From Rhodoferax sp. (GTDB lineage: Bacteria > Pseudomonadota > Gammaproteobacteria > Burkholderiales > Burkholderiaceae_C), in assembly GCA_030685025.1 (NCBI GenBank), contig JAUXWC010000262.1:1-64000 (forward strand): DNA of 64,000 bases. The letters run 5' to 3'. The position numbers and the translations under genes are program-made. Positions within the stretch are counted from its first letter, which is position 1. Every line of letters begins with the position of its first letter. Positions 63,660 to 64,000 of this stretch are shown here, in pieces. The notes under the pieces are model-generated. The model had not been told where the DNA came from and did not search any database. It saw nothing but the letters and a program-made list of their open reading frames with translations.

Positions 63660-64000
63660 ATGGATGAATTGATTGGTCAGATGACGTCGATTGCGCGCGG
63701 CGTCTGGAAGCATCGCTGGCCGGGGCTGATCGTGGCGTGGGTGGTGACGATCATCGGCGTCGCGGTCGTCATTTCGGTTCCGGATCGTTATGAGGCCAGC
63801 GCACGCATCTTTGTCGACACGCAGTCGATTTTGAAGCCTTTGATGTCGGGTCTGGCAGTCCAGCCGAATGTGGAGCAGCAGGTGTCGATGTTGAGTCGAA
63901 CGCTGATCAGCCGCCCCAATGTGGAGAAACTGGTGCGCATGGCCGACCTCGACCTCAAGATCAAGTCGAAGGAAGCACAGGATGCCCGCGTCGACGGACT
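63660..64000 (+). CDS. Wzz-type chain-length determinant, PEP-CTERM locus (cut by window end)
   Basis: The first 113 residues of a polysaccharide co-polymerase of the XrtA-associated subfamily (TIGR03007 type). MDELIGQMTSIARGVWKHRW is followed by a membrane segment (about 22-42) and the Wzz-domain text PDRYEASARIFVDTQSILKPLM. It starts 82 bp after the export gene. The 3' end lies outside the window. Confidence 0.9.
   Translation, partial: MDELIGQMTSIARGVWKHRWPGLIVAWVVTIIGVAVVISVPDRYEASARIFVDTQSILKPLMSGLAVQPNVEQQVSMLSRTLISRPNVEKLVRMADLDLKIKSKEAQDARVDG

Noticed and set aside
1..64000. tRNA, rRNA, CRISPR, prophage, transposase, riboswitch
   Set aside because: Read for these on both strands; no cloverleaf, spaced direct repeats, integrase or transposase was seen. 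A covariance-model search would be needed to exclude a small RNA.

Overview
The window looks like chromosomal DNA from a GC-rich betaproteobacterium of the order Burkholderiales, probably Comamonadaceae-like. This is inferred from the high GC content, the exosortase A / PEP-CTERM locus with its PrsK-PrsR-PrsT genes, the polyhydroxyalkanoate (PHA) and wax-ester genes, and protein family content. No rRNA, tRNA, CRISPR array, prophage or transposase was recognised. The main theme is extracellular polysaccharide and protein sorting by the exosortase A (XrtA) system. The exosortase gene itself is not in the window and probably lies beyond the right edge.

Layout. 1-7.7 kb: a diguanylate cyclase, an AAA/DUF4143 ATPase, signal peptidase I, a Ser/Thr kinase with a cyclic-nucleotide-binding domain, a FeeM-like acyltransferase with a PilZ domain, and a TPR protein. 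8-9 kb: a first PEP-CTERM protein. 9-12.6 kb: nucleotide-sugar genes (manC-type, galE, UDP-glucuronate 4-epimerase type). 12.6-28 kb: the XrtA-associated core, with two alpha/beta hydrolases, an acyl carrier protein, an acyl-CoA ligase, a PLP decarboxylase, an O-antigen-ligase-like gene broken by one in-frame stop, the sugar transferase, and prsK, prsR and prsT. 28-32 kb: the HPr-rel-A cassette (nucleotidyltransferase, HprK-like kinase, PqqD-like protein, a putative exported partner) behind a second PEP-CTERM gene. 32-36 kb: a PrsT paralogue divergent from a trypsin-like protease.

36-41.4 kb: a beta-alanine/alanine catabolic set with a divergent LysR regulator. 41.4-47.8 kb: an aminopeptidase lipoprotein and a PHA/lipid group (PHA-system protein, acyl-CoA-binding protein, wax ester synthase, TetR, patatin, phasin). 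48-51.4 kb: dTDP-rhamnose genes in the order rfbB-D-A-C. 51.5-58.5 kb: a low-molecular-weight tyrosine phosphatase, then an ABC ATPase, FtsX-type permease, LolA-like protein, predicted beta-barrel, glycosyltransferase and PIG-L deacetylase. 58.6-62.7 kb: a third PEP-CTERM gene, an EamA transporter, and a divergent nitroreductase-like / ThiF-like pair. 62.9-64 kb: start of the polysaccharide export operon (Wza-type lipoprotein, Wzz-type chain-length protein cut by the window end).

Two sequence-level patterns stand out. First, all three PEP-CTERM genes carry a sigma-54 (-24/-12) promoter of the form TGGCAYGAA-N4-GC. Each has a similar 18-bp box 61-75 bp further upstream. The sigma-54-dependent regulator PrsR is encoded in the same window, so these look like PrsR targets. 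One of these promoters appears to drive the whole HPr-rel-A cassette. Second, a family of short intergenic hairpins (TTGCGGGACAGACC ... CTGTCCTCAACTGAT) occurs twelve times plus one half copy between genes of unrelated function, and in three cases supplies a gene's stop codon.
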